Positions 35,626-45,124 are shown, counted from the stretch's first letter. The stretch: 64,000 nt of DNA from Caballeronia sp. SBC1 (GCF_011493005.1 NZ_CP049156.1:3844001-3908000); one strand, 5' to 3'. Numbers and translations: made by a program. Notes: generated by a model not told the origin, from the letters alone.

Positions 35626-35731
35626 AAGCGGTCCCACTTTGCTCATGGACTACAGCGGGATCTGTTCGAATTTTCCACCTCTGTACCGCCATGGCACGCG
35701 AAACGCCGCGCCGCCTTTGACCGCGGGAGGA

Positions 35732-35781
35732 TGTCCGATACTGCAGACCGTAGCTGCGATTAGCGACTGAAGTATCGGACA
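35732..35781. repeat. Inverted repeat TGTCCGATACT / AGTATCGGACA
   Basis: Perfect 11-bp arms (35732-35742 and 35771-35781) separated by 28 bases. They extend to 15 bp with one mismatch. It lies in the 364-base gap between the Rieske gene and the serine-rich gene. It could be a small mobile-element end pair, a repeated intergenic element or an operator; it is not followed by a T-run on either side. No gene is supported in this gap. Confidence 0.6.
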
Positions 35782-35893
35782 AACTGGTGGCAACGACGTC
35801 CGCAAATCAAGCCCGGCCAACGCCTTGGATCGACGCCACCACGCCTTACCAAGTGTCAGAAATATCGCGTAATAAGCGCCCGAGCAAGTTCTC

Positions 35894-35920
35894 AAAAGAT
35901 CTCTAATACAGGGCCGTTAA
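35894..35920 (+). promoter_or_regulatory. Possible sigma-28 promoter before the serine-rich gene
   Basis: AAAAGATC-N11-GCCGTTAA: the -10 has seven of eight consensus bases, the spacing is exact and the -35 matches five of eight. It lies 69 bases before the ATG at 35990. Confidence 0.45.
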
Positions 35921-35989
35921 CGACGGTAGCGGCTACTACACTCATCGGTCGCTTCAGCAAGAATTCACGCTAACCACTCGGAGCAATGC

Positions 35990-36811
35990 ATGTCCATTTC
36001 AGCACTGACAGGATCGGCTGCTAGCGCCGAACCGTGGGCGGTCAACCGCACGCGCGCAAACCAACAGAACGAGAATAGCGGCGATTCTTCGTCGGCCACG
36101 TCGACGGGCAGTACCGGCGGCACGAATCCGATGGCACAGGCTATTGCCGCGGCGTTGTCCCAACTTGGATTGACGTCATCGAGCGATACCTCTTCAACCA
36201 GCTCAAGCACAAGCTCGACACCCGCGACGGATTCAACCTCCAGCGCTTCGGCGCCGGCGGCGACCTCGGTAGCCGCAGCTCTACAGCAATTTCTCGGCTC
36301 GCTGTTCCAGGCGGCTGGGCAGCAGGGAAGCGCGGTCCCGGCATCGACGAGCACCAGCGACAGTGACACCGCCACCAGTGCTGTCTCGGCAACCAGCGCG
36401 ACCAGTGCCGCTTCAACCGCAAACGCGGCGACGACCACGGCCGCGACAACCGCTCCCACCACGCCCACTAGCGCAGCGCCGGCTCATCATCACGGGCATC
36501 ATCGGCACGGAGGTGGAGGTGGTGGTGGTGATCTGGCGTCTCAAATCTCCGACCTGGCTGATTCGTTGACCTCGAGCTCAAGCAGCACCACGCCGACCTC
36601 CAGCTCGACCAGTTCATCGTCCGATTCGAGCAGCGTCAGTGGTTTGACATCGGATTTTCAGAATCTGCTGTCGGCGTTGGGCTCATCGTCCGGTTCATCG
36701 TCGAGCAGCACGAATACCCAGTTGCAGACGTTCCTGCAGAGTCTTGCGAGCAACCTTCAGCAGCAAGGCGCGTCCAGCGCCAGCGGGATGTTCGTCAATA
36801 CGGCGGCTTGA
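35990..36811 (+). CDS. Serine/threonine/alanine-rich protein of unknown function
   Basis: I do not recognise this 273-residue protein. It is dominated by Ser, Thr and Ala, with a histidine-glycine patch at residues 166-180 (HHHGHHRHGGGGGGG). Five short amphipathic segments recur between Ser/Thr linkers: MAQAIAAALSQLG (48-60), VAAALQQFLGSLFQAAG (94-110), LASQISDLADSLTSS, LTSDFQNLLSALGS and LQTFLQSLASNLQQQG. There is no signal peptide or membrane segment. The start has CGGAG 9 bases upstream. A possible sigma-28 promoter and the place after the flagellar cluster suggest coexpression with late flagellar genes, as for an exported or surface protein. This is a guess. The high-GC codon pattern and clear start support a real gene. 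Confidence 0.72.
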   Translation: MSISALTGSAASAEPWAVNRTRANQQNENSGDSSSATSTGSTGGTNPMAQAIAAALSQLGLTSSSDTSSTSSSTSSTPATDSTSSASAPAATSVAAALQQFLGSLFQAAGQQGSAVPASTSTSDSDTATSAVSATSATSAASTANAATTTAATTAPTTPTSAAPAHHHGHHRHGGGGGGGDLASQISDLADSLTSSSSSTTPTSSSTSSSSDSSSVSGLTSDFQNLLSALGSSSGSSSSSTNTQLQTFLQSLASNLQQQGASSASGMFVNTAA

Positions 36812-36835
36812 GCCGGAGACCGGGCGAGGCGCGGG

Positions 36836-37017
36836 AGGGTAGTTCGCCTGCGCCATGCGCGTCATCTCGCGCGCAAGGAACGACGGCCGTGTGCCAATGC
36901 GGTGTGCGAAATCCGTCAGCGCAAATGCGGTGACATCCTCGAGCCGGAAGACGTCGCCATCGCCGTGTCCCGCTCGACGTTCTCCCCGTAAGCGTTGAAA
37001 CGGAGTCACGGGCCGTT
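36836..37017 (-). pseudogene. Possible remnant of a HipA-like kinase toxin (C-terminal scrap)
   Basis: On the minus strand one frame reads GDVFRLEDVTAFALTDFAHR followed by IGTRPSFLAREMTRMAQA, in the style of the C-terminal end of HipA/YjjJ-type kinases. A neighbouring frame upstream reads GENVERDTAMA, which would continue the same pattern after a one-base shift. No catalytic domain is present. It lies directly beyond the pta stop and at the edge of the citrate block. The call is from pattern memory and is tentative. Confidence 0.35.
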
Positions 37018-37019
37018 CC

Positions 37020-39167
37020 CTATTCCTGGCGCGTGCCGCCGACGGCCTCGGTTCCGTGAAGGGTCGCTTCGTCATGTGCCGCCGCCTGAATCGCAGTCAG
37101 TGCGATCGTGTAGATGATGTCGTCAACGAGCGCGCCGCGCGACAGATCGTTGACCGGCTTGCGCAGTCCTTGCAGCATTGGGCCGACCGACACCACATTC
37201 GCGGAGCGCTGCACAGCCTTGTAAGTGGTGTTGCCGGTGTTGAGGTCTGGAAACACGAAGACATTGGCGCGACCGGCCAGCGGGCTATGAGGCGCCTTCT
37301 GCCTGGCAACGCTTTCAACGGAGGCTGCATCGTACTGGATCGGCCCGTCAATCACGAGATCGGGGCGCTGGCGGCGCACGAGCGCGGTTGCATCCGTCAC
37401 CTTCTCCACGTCCCGACCCGCGCCCGAGGTGCCTGTCGAGTACGAAATCATGGCGATGCGCGGATCGAGGCCGAGCGCACGCGCGCTATCGGCGGACTGG
37501 ATGGCGATCTCAGCCAGTTCGGTGGCGCTCGGGTCGGGGTTGATCGCGCAGTCGCCGTAGACCAGCACCTGATCCGGCATCAGCATGAAGAACACGCTGG
37601 AGACGAGCGTGGCACCAGGGGTCGTCTTGATCAGTTGCAGCGCGGGTCGCACCGTATTTGCCGTCGTGTGGACGGCTCCCGAAACGAGGCCATCGACTTC
37701 GCCTGTGGCGAGCATCATTGTGCCCAGCACGACGGGGTCTTCGAGCTGCTGCCGCGCCTGGAGTGCATTCAGGCCCTTTGCCCGGCGCAGTTCGACCATC
37801 GGCGCGACGTAGGTTTCCCGGATGGCGTCCGGGTCCACTATCTCGACGCTCGTGGGCAGATCGATGCCGTGGCTCGCGGCGACGGCGCGCACGGCGTCGG
37901 GCGCGCCGAGCAACACGCAGCGGGCAATGCCGCGTGCGGCGCAAGCGGCCGCCGCCTGGATCGTCCGCGGCTCATCGCCTTCGGGCAGGACAATGCGGCG
38001 GTTCGCGGCCCGAGCGGACTCCACAAGACGCTGACGGAACACGGCCGGCGACATCAGCGGCCGCTCGGGCACGTCGAGGCGGGCCACGAGCGGCGCAGTG
38101 CGGATCTGCCCTGCGATGAAGTCAATCACTTGCTCCATGCGCTGCGCATCGTCGGAACTGACGTGCCGGGACAGATTCGCGAGTTGAGAGGCGGTCGCGA
38201 ATGTGTCGTTGTCCGTGACGAGAACGGGTAGCCGGTCAAGCGGACGGGACTCGAAGAGCTCGGCCAGTTCGCAGGGTAACGCACCACCGCAGGTCAGCAG
38301 CAGCCCCGCAAGCGGCATGCCGCGCAGCGCTGCGACGGCAACTGCGAGGATCGTGTCGGCCCGGTCGAACGGCGTGACGACCAGGGTGCCCGGCCGCAGA
38401 TGCGCGAGGAGCTTTTCCGGCGAGCGCGCTGCGACGAGCACGTTGGCGACCCGGGCCATTTCGCCTTCTCCGCGACGCAGTACATAGAGCCCCAGACTGT
38501 CGACGATATCGACCACTCGCGGTGCAAACAGATGCTGCGCGGTGGGGATAGCCGCGAGCACTGGGATATCGGCGCTACTGCAGTCGGCGAGCGGTCCGCC
38601 ATGCGGAGCCGCATTTGCACCGTGATCGTCGCAGTGATTGAACAGCACGCCGGCGAGCGGGCGGCGCCCAAAATCGCCGTATTGTTCGGCGGCAGCACTG
38701 ACGATGGTGGCTCGCTCAACCGCATCCAGGGCGAGGCCCGCGATCACCGGCACGAGATCCGCGCCAAGCGTACGGATGATTTCGATGTTCAGGCGTGTGG
38801 CGATCTGGAAGTCGACGCTGGGAATCAGCCCTTCAACCACCACGACCTGATTGCGTTCCCGCGCGCGATCGACAAGCGCGACGACCTCTTCCATCAACTG
38901 GGCCAGTTGTCCTGCGCGGACCATGCCGGAGGCGTGTGTGAAGGTGATCGGCTCGGGCGCCGTAGTGCTGCACAAGGTACGTGCGAAATGGGTGGACAGA
39001 TCGCGGTCGCCAGCGGCGACCTCCGGCTGGGCGATTGGTTTGACGAAGCCCACCCGGACGCCGGCGAGTTGCAATGCGCGCACGAGGCCCAGTGCTACTG
39101 ATGTCAGGCCAACGCGACTCGAAACCGGCACAAGGTAGAAAGTGCGTTGCGGGGAAATCACATTCAT
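37020..39167 (-). CDS. pta: Phosphate acetyltransferase (long form)
   Basis: Phosphate acetyltransferase of the long type, 715 residues from the ATG at 39167 (a GTG at 39212 is possible). It interconverts acetyl-CoA and acetyl phosphate. N-terminal part: P-loop-like BioD-type domain (FYLVPVSSRVGLTSVALGLV), then a DRTGG-type middle domain. C-terminal catalytic domain from about residue 385: RIVLPEGDEPRTIQAAAACA, SGAVHTTANTVRPALQLIKT, SYSTGTSGAGRDVEKV and the ending NVFVFPDLNTGNTTYKAVQR. It is followed downstream by the HipA-like scrap and preceded by ackA, so it can turn the acetate of citrate cleavage into acetyl-CoA together with AckA, or the reverse. Confidence 0.94.
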   Translation of the reverse strand: MNVISPQRTFYLVPVSSRVGLTSVALGLVRALQLAGVRVGFVKPIAQPEVAAGDRDLSTHFARTLCSTTAPEPITFTHASGMVRAGQLAQLMEEVVALVDRARERNQVVVVEGLIPSVDFQIATRLNIEIIRTLGADLVPVIAGLALDAVERATIVSAAAEQYGDFGRRPLAGVLFNHCDDHGANAAPHGGPLADCSSADIPVLAAIPTAQHLFAPRVVDIVDSLGLYVLRRGEGEMARVANVLVAARSPEKLLAHLRPGTLVVTPFDRADTILAVAVAALRGMPLAGLLLTCGGALPCELAELFESRPLDRLPVLVTDNDTFATASQLANLSRHVSSDDAQRMEQVIDFIAGQIRTAPLVARLDVPERPLMSPAVFRQRLVESARAANRRIVLPEGDEPRTIQAAAACAARGIARCVLLGAPDAVRAVAASHGIDLPTSVEIVDPDAIRETYVAPMVELRRAKGLNALQARQQLEDPVVLGTMMLATGEVDGLVSGAVHTTANTVRPALQLIKTTPGATLVSSVFFMLMPDQVLVYGDCAINPDPSATELAEIAIQSADSARALGLDPRIAMISYSTGTSGAGRDVEKVTDATALVRRQRPDLVIDGPIQYDAASVESVARQKAPHSPLAGRANVFVFPDLNTGNTTYKAVQRSANVVSVGPMLQGLRKPVNDLSRGALVDDIIYTIALTAIQAAAHDEATLHGTEAVGGTRQE

Positions 39168-39283
39168 GCAGAAAAATCCAATCGGGTGCGAGTGGCACAC
39201 AGGGGTTGTCACCTCTGCGTCTCTTGGTGTTATTTGCTACGAATCAAAAGCCGGCATAACGCTGCTGTGCGAGGTCGCCGGCA

Positions 39284-40506
39284 TCATTCAATGCGCGACT
39301 GGCTCTCGCCCAGGCCAGCCAGCCAAGCCGCATCACGGGCGATCACCGCTTCCTCGTCGGTCGGGATGACCCACGCCTGGGTCCGTAACCCTGGTCGATG
39401 CGGCCGCTCATGCCGCGCACGGCGTACTGGTTGGCCGACTCGTCGAGCACGAGGTTGAAGATACCGAGGTGCCGCAGTGTCATCGCGCGCACCCGGGCCG
39501 AGTTCTCGCCAATGCCTCCGGTGAACACGACGGCGTCGAGCCGGCGCAGCGAGGTGGCGAGCGCGCCGACGTATCGCGCGAGACGATGGACGAACACCTC
39601 CAGCGCCAGCGTGGCGCCGGGGTGTCCCGCTTCGGCCGCCGTTTCGAGCGCGCGGCAGTCGCTGGAAAGCTCTGACACGCCGAGAAGTCCCGACTCCCGG
39701 TTCAGCAGCATTTCGACACCCGCGAGATCAAGCCCCGCGATACGCCCGATCTGCGCCGCCGCCCCGACGTCGAGGTCGCCGCTGCGGGTCCCCATGACGA
39801 GACCTTCGAGCGGAGTCATCCCCATGCTCGTGTCCACGCACTTTCCATCCTCCACGGACGAGGCCGACGCGCCGTTGCCCAGATGAGCGATGACGAGGCC
39901 GTGATCGTCAGGATCAAGCCCGAGCAACTTGACGGCCTTTGCGGACACATAGCGAATTGATGTGCCGTGAAATCCGTAGCGTCGAATCCCATGCTCGCGA
40001 TAAAAACGCTGCGGAATCGAGTACGTGTAGGCGCCGCGCGGCAGGGTTTGGTGGAAGGCCGTGTCGAACACGGCGACCTGCGGTATTGACGGCAGATCCT
40101 CCATGCAGCAGAGGATGCCGAGCAGATTCGCCGTGTTATGCAGGGGTGCAAGTGCCGACACCGCCTCGATGTCGCGGATGACTTCCGGCGTAATGCGCAC
40201 CGACGTGGCAAACCGCTCGCCACCATGCACCACGCGGTGACCGACCACGGCGACGTGAGCGAGCCAACCATTGCGCCGCAAGTGCATCAGGATCATCTGC
40301 AACGCTTGCGCGTGCGTGCCCTCGGCAAGTGGTTCGATGAAGGTGGATGCGCCTCTTTTCAAGGTCAGACTGGCTGTCCCATCGGTGCCGAGACGCTCGG
40401 CTATTCCGCTGAAAAGCGGCCGGTCGCCGTTCGCGGGCAACAGGGTGAATTTCAGTGAGGACGAGCCACTATTGATGACGAGGATAAGAAATTGCGAAAT
40501 AGACAT
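39284..40506 (-). CDS. ackA: Acetate kinase with frameshift near the 3' end
   Basis: Acetate kinase, which makes ATP and acetate from acetyl phosphate. Clear motifs: LVINSGSSSLKFTL (N-terminal), VGHRVVHGGERF, VFDTAFHQTLP, YGFHGTSIRYVS, IAHLGNGASASSVEDGKCVD and VVFTGGIGENSARVRA. As read, the frame ends at 39343 with an abnormal tail after GRIDQGYG. The normal ending VIPTDEEAVIARDAAWLAG is present in the next frame and stops with TGA at 39286-39284. One base is missing at 39381-39392, most simply a third T, so GGTTTACGG became GGTTACGG. It is either a real truncation of about 30 conserved residues or a sequencing error. The ATG at 40506 is preferred over the upstream TTG. pta lies downstream. 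Confidence 0.9.
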
Positions 40507-40651
40507 GGCTTTGATCAAAAGAAGTGCGGTTCCCGCCCTGACCTCACGTACTCACCGATAGAAACAGCGAAGATCCCGTGGAAATCGGCAGGCAGCGCGC
40601 TAACGGCACTCAAGCGCCGGCGCGTAGCGACGCTTCGTGAGAAGCGCCGAT

Positions 40652-41335
40652 TCATGCGGCGGCCCGGACGTACATGCGCTGCGGCCGGCCCACGTGTCCG
40701 TACGAGATTTCCGCGCGCAGAAAGCGGTTTTCCACGCAGAACTCGAGATAGCGGCGCGCCGTGGTCTTGCTGATGCCAACCGCGCGCGCAACGCTGTCAG
40801 CGGTGTGGAGTCCTTCGGGCAACGCGAAGGCTTGACGGACACGCTCGAGAGTGATGGGTTCGATACCCTTGGCATACTTCTCGACACGGAAGTCTTTGGC
40901 CTGCAGGTTGAACAGCTCGTCCACCTGGTGCTGGTTGATACGAGTACTCGCCTGCTGCGAGTTGAACAGGCTGACGAAGCGTTCGAGCGACATTTGCAAG
41001 CGCTCATAGGACACGGGTTTGACGATGTAGTCGAACGCGCCGTGACGGATGGCTCTCGCACATGTTTCCATGTCGGTCGCGGCGGTGATAAAAATGACGC
41101 GCGCTGGCAGATCGGCCGAAACGAGGTCTTCAAGCAACGCGATTCCCTTGCCGTCTGGCAGGTAGTTGTCGAGCAGCACCAGATCCGGCCTGAGTGCACG
41201 GACCAGCGTGCGAGCTGACGCTAGCGTGGCGGCGTGGTTAACCGCGCGGACGCGGGGGTTCTTGCGGGCGATAGCAGCGTGAATGTGTGCGAGCTGCTCC
41301 TCGTCTTCGACGATCAAGACGTCAATGTTCTGCAT
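40652..41335 (-). CDS. CitB/DpiA-type response regulator
   Basis: A 227-residue response regulator of the CitB/DcuR family. The receiver domain (residues 1-120) has acidic pocket VEDEE, phosphorylation site Asp56 in LVLLDNYLPDGKG, Thr in FITAATD, and Lys in IVKPVSY. The C-terminal DNA-binding domain has a helix-turn-helix TADSVARAVGISKTTARRYL. It overlaps the sensor kinase gene by 14 bases, so they are co-translated. By position it probably activates the citT-like gene and the cit operon in response to citrate. Confidence 0.92.
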   Translation of the reverse strand: MQNIDVLIVEDEEQLAHIHAAIARKNPRVRAVNHAATLASARTLVRALRPDLVLLDNYLPDGKGIALLEDLVSADLPARVIFITAATDMETCARAIRHGAFDYIVKPVSYERLQMSLERFVSLFNSQQASTRINQHQVDELFNLQAKDFRVEKYAKGIEPITLERVRQAFALPEGLHTADSVARAVGISKTTARRYLEFCVENRFLRAEISYGHVGRPQRMYVRAAA

Positions 41336-42956
41336 GGCTAATTGACCGGATGGGTGCGAAGACCGAAAAAATCGTACCGTGCGGAATGTTGTCTTCTATT
41401 GTGATGGTTGCGCCCGCCTGTTGAACGTAGCTGTTCACAAGGTAGAGGCCAATGCCGCGACCCGATCCGTCGTGCGAACTGACGCCGCGCTCGAACAGGC
41501 GCTCGCGAAGCGACGGTTCAATGCCACAGCCGAAGTCAGCCACTTCGATGATAAGTTCGTCGCCACGGTCGCAGAGATACAGGATGACCTTCTTTTCCGG
41601 GTGATCGCATGCGATTGTCGCTTCGAGCGCGTTGTCAATCAGGTTGCCGATAATCGACATCCATTCGACGTCAGCGAGCGTGGACGGCAACCGGTCGAGG
41701 CTGCAGCCGGACTCGAATTGCAGCGTCAGTCCAAGCTCTCGCGCACGATAGTACTTGCCGATGAGCAGGCCGCAAACGCGGTAGTCTCCGAAGGTTCTCG
41801 AGATCCGGTCGAGAACCTGTTGCTGAACTGCCGATTGCGTATGGATCAGCCTCTTCGCTTCCTCGAACGCGCCAATATGGAGCAGGCCCGATAGCGTGGA
41901 GATCCAGTTCTGGTGTTCATGACGAATCACCCTCAGGTTGTCGGCATAACGCTTCACTTCGCTCAGTTGAAGGCTGAGCGTGTTGATGTCGTCCTTGCGG
42001 CGAAAGCTGATGACCCAGCCGTGCAACTGGCCACCAATCCGAATGCCGACTCGGCTCGCGATGACCTGCAGGCTGTTGAACCAGCAGATCTCGTCCTTCC
42101 TGTCGTGGTCGTCTTGTCCCTTCGGCATGAATGGGCAGTCAGGCAACAGGCTGTCGATCAGGACGTGCTCGCGTGGCGTCTGCACGTTGAGCATCTCGCG
42201 GGCGGCACGATTGATGGAGGTGAGTCTGGAGTGCGCGTCGATCGATAGCACGCCTTCGTAAATAGAATCGAAAATGGCGTCCTGCTGCTGGACCAGCTGC
42301 GCGATTTCGATGGGATCGAGCCCGCGCATCTGCCGGCGGATACTGCGCGCAAATAGCCAGGTACAGCACAGCAGGAACAGGGTAGTGCCGGCTACCACGA
42401 GCAGAAGCGGCGCGAGCATCGAGTGATTCCATCGATCGATGCTCGAAATAAAATATCCGACCGAGACAACGCCAATAATACGGCCGTGCGGGTCGTGAAC
42501 CGGAGCCTTGCCGCGCCACGACATGCCGTACATGCCGCTACTCAGCGTTACGATGCTCTTGCCGTCGCGGAGCACGCCTTCGTTGTCTCCGCCCCGCATC
42601 GGACTGCCGACGGGTACGGTTGGATCGGTGTGCGCCAGGTGACGACCGTCATCGTCGCCGATTACGATGTAGCTGGCGTCGGTTTTCTCTTTCAGCGGCA
42701 GGATCAGCGCGGCCAGTGCGGTGGCGTCGCGTGTGCCGACTGCGGCGACCAAGGCTGGCATTACCGCGATCTGTTGTGCCTGAACACGGGCACGCAAGCC
42801 GATCTGGCCATACAGGATCGAATGCATGCTGCTATAGACATAGCAGCCCATGCCAAGCAATAGTGCCGACGATACGCAAAACAGCAGGAGAAACGTTCTC
42901 GTCTGAAACGATAATGTCTTAAATTTGGCCCAGCTACATTTGTTGCGAATACACAT
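41322..42956 (-). CDS. CitA/DpiB-type sensor histidine kinase
   Basis: A 544-residue membrane sensor kinase of the CitA/DcuS group. Membrane segments are at about residues 20-43 and 178-203, and between them lies a periplasmic PAS-like sensing domain with ASYIVIGDDDGRHLAHTDP and GSPMRGGDNEGVLRDGKSIV, the pattern of citrate/dicarboxylate sensors. A cytoplasmic PAS domain follows (IFDSIYEGVLSIDAHSRLTS). The kinase core has the H-box RHEHQNWISTLSGLL, N-box NLIDNALEA, and ATP boxes VADFGCGIEP and GRGIGLYLV. Upstream is the 640-base regulatory region shared with the divergent transporter gene. Confidence 0.93.
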   Translation of the reverse strand: MCIRNKCSWAKFKTLSFQTRTFLLLFCVSSALLLGMGCYVYSSMHSILYGQIGLRARVQAQQIAVMPALVAAVGTRDATALAALILPLKEKTDASYIVIGDDDGRHLAHTDPTVPVGSPMRGGDNEGVLRDGKSIVTLSSGMYGMSWRGKAPVHDPHGRIIGVVSVGYFISSIDRWNHSMLAPLLLVVAGTTLFLLCCTWLFARSIRRQMRGLDPIEIAQLVQQQDAIFDSIYEGVLSIDAHSRLTSINRAAREMLNVQTPREHVLIDSLLPDCPFMPKGQDDHDRKDEICWFNSLQVIASRVGIRIGGQLHGWVISFRRKDDINTLSLQLSEVKRYADNLRVIRHEHQNWISTLSGLLHIGAFEEAKRLIHTQSAVQQQVLDRISRTFGDYRVCGLLIGKYYRARELGLTLQFESGCSLDRLPSTLADVEWMSIIGNLIDNALEATIACDHPEKKVILYLCDRGDELIIEVADFGCGIEPSLRERLFERGVSSHDGSGRGIGLYLVNSYVQQAGATITIEDNIPHGTIFSVFAPIRSISHAEH

Positions 42957-43600
42957 GACTTCAACTTTTCAATAACATCCCTGCTCGAGAACGCCTCCAA
43001 GGTTTCCAATAAGATCAGTGTGCTGAAAGCACGGGCTGCCTTTAGCAGTGCGTGTGGTGGAACGCTGTATCCTGGAGAGGACGAGCGGCTCGATCTCGTC
43101 GACACCAATACTCCGCGTAAGAAGGCCATCTCGATGAATCTGCCTTCCAATTGCCACGAACATTGTAGAGCGCACCCGGGCAAGCGTATTGATGTAGTGC
43201 AGAAGCGCGTTGCTGCAAATTGCCGCAGCTGGGGCGAGGTTGAGGCGGGCGCGCATTCCGATGCAATGAAACGCGGGGGCCGAAATGAATCAAAGCCTTT
43301 TAGCCTTTAAAACCTTTAGCGCCATAAACACCGTTAAATAATTGTGTAAGCATAACCACGGCTGTATGACGCGGATCGTGAAAGCGGCAATTTGAAGTAC
43401 AAAAAAGTGCTGTTGATGTCTTAAACCAGACTAATCGATCGATTAGCACTGCTACTAAAATACTTGCCAAAAAGTGCGGCTGGAGCGCCGGCGAACCCAG
43501 TACGGAGGCCTCGTTACGGCCCGGCACGATCCGGTCAACAAGGGTTCACGCGAGGCGACGCACAACATCAAAAAGCATGTCCTTGTTCAGGAAACCTCTC
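42957..43600. promoter_or_regulatory. Divergent regulatory region between citA-like and citT-like genes
   Basis: These 644 bases hold no gene that I can support. The part 43300-43460 is AT-rich and has three near-repeats CCTTTTAG, CCTTTAAA and CCTTTAG (about 43290-43318), runs such as TTAAATAATTGTG and a perfect palindrome at 43431-43446. CitB-type regulators bind AT-rich sites, so this is the likely control region for both sides. Confidence 0.5.
43431..43446. promoter_or_regulatory. 16-bp perfect palindrome CTAATCGATCGATTAG
   Basis: A perfect two-fold palindrome 155 bases before the citT-like start. It is a candidate operator; the binding protein is unknown. Confidence 0.45.
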
Positions 43601-45064
43601 ATGTCCAACCCGAAAGAGAAAATATGGAAGTCGCTTGCGCCTATTGCCCTGATGGTGCTCCTGTGGCTGGTCCCCGTCCCCGGTAGTATGCCTCCACAGG
43701 CGTGGCACTATTTTGCTGTGTTTGTCGCCATGGTGGTCGGCATGATCCTGGAGCCTATCCCGGCAACGGCGGTCAGTTTTATAGCGGTCACGTTGTGCGT
43801 CATCGGAGGCAACTACTTGCTGTTCAGCCCTGCCGAGTTGGCTGCTCCTCACTTCAATGCGGGCAAGGAGGCGCTGAAGTGGGGGCTGGCCGGATTCTCG
43901 AGTACCACGGTATGGCTCGTGTTCGGCGCATTCATCTTTGCGCTAGGTTATGAGGTGAGCGGCCTGGGGCGTCGTATTGCGCTGTATCTAGTCAAATTCA
44001 TGGGCAAACGCACCCTGACGCTGGGGTACGCCATTGTCATCATCGATATCCTGCTGGCGCCGTTTACTCCGTCGAACACAGCCCGGACCGGTGGCACGAT
44101 TTTTCCGGTGATAAAGAACCTGCCGCCGTTGTTCGACTCCCATCCCAACGACCCGTCTTCGCGCAAGATTGGTGGCTATCTGATGTGGATGATGGTGGTC
44201 AGTACCAGCGTGAGCGCCTCCATGTTCGTTACCGGTGCCGCACCGAATGTGCTGGGCATCGAATTTGTCGGCAAGATTGCCGGCGTGCACATTAGCTGGG
44301 GGCAATGGTTTCTGGGATTCCTGCCAGTCGGCCTGATCCTGCTGATCGTTTCGCCCCTTCTCTCTTATGTGCTGTATAAGCCGGGCATCACCCGCAGTAG
44401 TGAGGTTTCCAACTGGGCGAAAAAATCGCTCGATGAAATGGGCAAGCTGAACCGCAAGGAATGCACGTTGATTGTGCTGGTGCTGCTCAGCCTGTGCCTA
44501 TGGGTATTCGGTGACTCGTTCATTGACGCAACCGCTGTCGGCTTGCTGGCGGTTTCCCTAATGCTGGTATTGCGGGTCGTAAGCTGGAGCGACGTCACGA
44601 AATACTCCAGCGCGTGGAACACGCTGGTCAATCTGGCGACCTTGGTCGTGATGGCGAACGGCCTGACCCGTTCCGGATTCATCGACTGGTTTGCCCGTAC
44701 GATGAGCGTACACCTGAACAGTTTTTCGCCTGTCATGGCGGTCATGGTGTTAGTTCTGGTGTTCTATTTTTCCCACTACCTGTTTGCCAGTCTGTCGGCT
44801 CACACCGCCACCATGCTGCCCGTCATTCTGGCCGTGGGTAAAGGGGTGCCCGGCATCCCAATGGCGCACCTCTCCATGCTACTGGTGTTTTCGATTGGGC
44901 TCATGGGTGTCCTGACACCTTATGCCACCGGGCCCGGTGTGATCATCTACGGCTGCGGTTACGTGACGTCCAAAGACTTTTGGCGAATGGGCGCGATACT
45001 CGGGGTGTTCTACATCGCTACGCTGCTGCTGGTGGGCTGGCCGCTGATGTCGCTCTGGATGTAA
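43601..45064 (+). CDS. CitT-type citrate/dicarboxylate exchanger (DASS family)
   Basis: A 487-residue membrane carrier with about twelve hydrophobic segments, of the DASS family in the style of CitT (citrate/succinate antiporter) and TtdT. Conserved parts are NTARTGGTIFPVIKNLPPLF, SASMFVTGAAPNVLG, and near the end SAHTATMLPVILAVGKGVPG and TPYATGPGVIIYGCGYV. The start at 43601 has AGGAAA 8 bases upstream. It is divergent from the CitAB-type pair and convergent with the cit operon. Citrate uptake in exchange for succinate fits, but which dicarboxylate is used is inferred. Confidence 0.87.
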   Translation: MSNPKEKIWKSLAPIALMVLLWLVPVPGSMPPQAWHYFAVFVAMVVGMILEPIPATAVSFIAVTLCVIGGNYLLFSPAELAAPHFNAGKEALKWGLAGFSSTTVWLVFGAFIFALGYEVSGLGRRIALYLVKFMGKRTLTLGYAIVIIDILLAPFTPSNTARTGGTIFPVIKNLPPLFDSHPNDPSSRKIGGYLMWMMVVSTSVSASMFVTGAAPNVLGIEFVGKIAGVHISWGQWFLGFLPVGLILLIVSPLLSYVLYKPGITRSSEVSNWAKKSLDEMGKLNRKECTLIVLVLLSLCLWVFGDSFIDATAVGLLAVSLMLVLRVVSWSDVTKYSSAWNTLVNLATLVVMANGLTRSGFIDWFARTMSVHLNSFSPVMAVMVLVLVFYFSHYLFASLSAHTATMLPVILAVGKGVPGIPMAHLSMLLVFSIGLMGVLTPYATGPGVIIYGCGYVTSKDFWRMGAILGVFYIATLLLVGWPLMSLWM

Positions 45065-45124
45065 TACATCGCTGCCGACGTCTGCGTGGGCCAACACCAT
45101 CGCACTTGAATAAAGGTTCGTAGC

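Noticed and set aside
36523..36570. GGT/GGC run in the serine-rich gene considered as a microsatellite switch
   Set aside because: The repeat unit is three bases, so it only changes glycine number.
37056..38231. Plus-strand open frame opposite pta
   Set aside because: Shadow frame; pta motifs on the minus strand are continuous.
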